DNA of 6,052 bases. Source: JACRBK01 sp964427955 (GTDB taxonomy: Bacteria > Chloroflexota > Anaerolineae > Aggregatilineales > Aggregatilineaceae). Both the position numbers and the translations under genes were made by a program. The first letter of the stretch is position 1, and the number at the start of each line of letters is the position of its first letter. The DNA lies in NCBI GenBank assembly GCA_964427955.1, contig CAYRWY010000365.1, positions 1 to 6,052 on the forward strand, read 5' to 3'. Below the pieces are notes generated by a model. It saw only the letters and a program-made list of their open reading frames with translations, was not told the origin of the DNA and did no database searches. Shown piece after piece: positions 5,814-6,052 of the stretch.

Positions 5814-6052
5814 ATGCCAAAAATCACGTTTGTGGGGGCAGGTAGTTCGGTTTTTACCTACGAGATCGTCACCGACATTTTGATGACTCCCGCGCTGGAA
5901 TCGGGAGTATTCGCGCTGGTGGACATTGACCCTGTCCGGCTCGAACTAGTGCACAAAGTAGCAGAAATCGCCATCAAACAATCAGGAAAGAACTGGCGGG
6001 TCGAGTCGTCGGTCAATCGCTGCGACGTCCTGCCCGGCACCGACTACCTGAT
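5814..6052 (+). CDS. Glycoside hydrolase family 4 protein, N-terminal part (truncated by window edge)
   Basis: Seventy-nine codons are visible; the 3' end is outside the window. The product opens with a Rossmann nucleotide-binding motif, MPKITFVGAGSSVFTYEIV, with the glycine-rich VGAGS at 7-11. ALVDIDPVRLEL follows at 34-45, where the acidic residue at the end of the second strand fits NAD binding. The later DVLPGTDYLI at 71-80 corresponds to the 'L.GAD.VI' strand of family 4. GH4 enzymes (alpha-galactosidases, alpha-glucosidases, alpha-glucuronidases, 6-phospho-glycosidases) use NAD and a divalent metal in a redox-elimination mechanism inside the cell. The catalytic cysteine/histidine region that separates these specificities is beyond the edge. 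The ATG at 5814 has AGAGGA five bases upstream. It is divergent from the transporter operon and probably degrades imported oligosaccharides. Confidence 0.85.
   Translation, partial: MPKITFVGAGSSVFTYEIVTDILMTPALESGVFALVDIDPVRLELVHKVAEIAIKQSGKNWRVESSVNRCDVLPGTDYL

Noticed and set aside
5858..6040. Minus-strand 60-codon open frame at the right end
   Set aside because: It is the complement of the GH4 coding sequence, which shows clear NAD-binding motifs.

Overview
This window is a compact carbohydrate-uptake and degradation locus from a moderately GC-rich bacterium. Five complete genes and one partial gene lie head to tail on the minus strand. One partial gene is divergent on the plus strand at the right edge. 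The family combination (CUT1-type sugar ABC importer without its own ATPase, GlmS-like SIS protein, TIM-barrel amidohydrolase, GH4 enzyme, GH114-like secreted protein) resembles accessory sugar loci in Chloroflexota and similar environmental bacteria. That placement is an impression from gene style, not a demonstrated taxonomic assignment.

Minus-strand order (transcription right to left): amidohydrolase_2 family hydrolase (5616-4555), SIS-domain sugar-phosphate protein (4552-3527, starting 2 bp after the hydrolase stop), family 1 solute-binding protein (3439-2198), MalF/UgpA-like permease (2132-1239), MalG/UgpE-like permease (1224-346), and the N-terminal 107 residues of a secreted GH114/TM1410-like glycosidase (323-1, running off the left edge). 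Gaps are 2, 87, 65, 14 and 22 bp, so one operon is likely. The two larger gaps flank the binding-protein gene. One holds a strong GC-rich stem-loop and the other a full-length Shine-Dalgarno sequence with no start codon behind it.

The 197-bp divergent intergenic region (5617-5813) is clearly AT-richer than the genes. It contains a good sigma-70-type promoter for the plus-strand GH4 gene (TTGACA, 17 bp, TACTAT) and a weaker candidate promoter for the minus-strand operon.

A reasonable model is that a secreted GH114-like enzyme releases oligosaccharides. The binding protein and two permeases would import them using a shared ATPase encoded elsewhere. The GH4 enzyme would cleave glycosides inside the cell, and the SIS protein would isomerise or deaminate a (possibly amino-) sugar phosphate. 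The amidohydrolase's substrate is unknown. GH114 activity on alpha-1,4-galactosamine polymers together with an AgaS/GlmS-type SIS protein hints at galactosamine-containing glycans, but this is inference. No rRNA, tRNA, CRISPR, insertion sequence or phage feature was seen.
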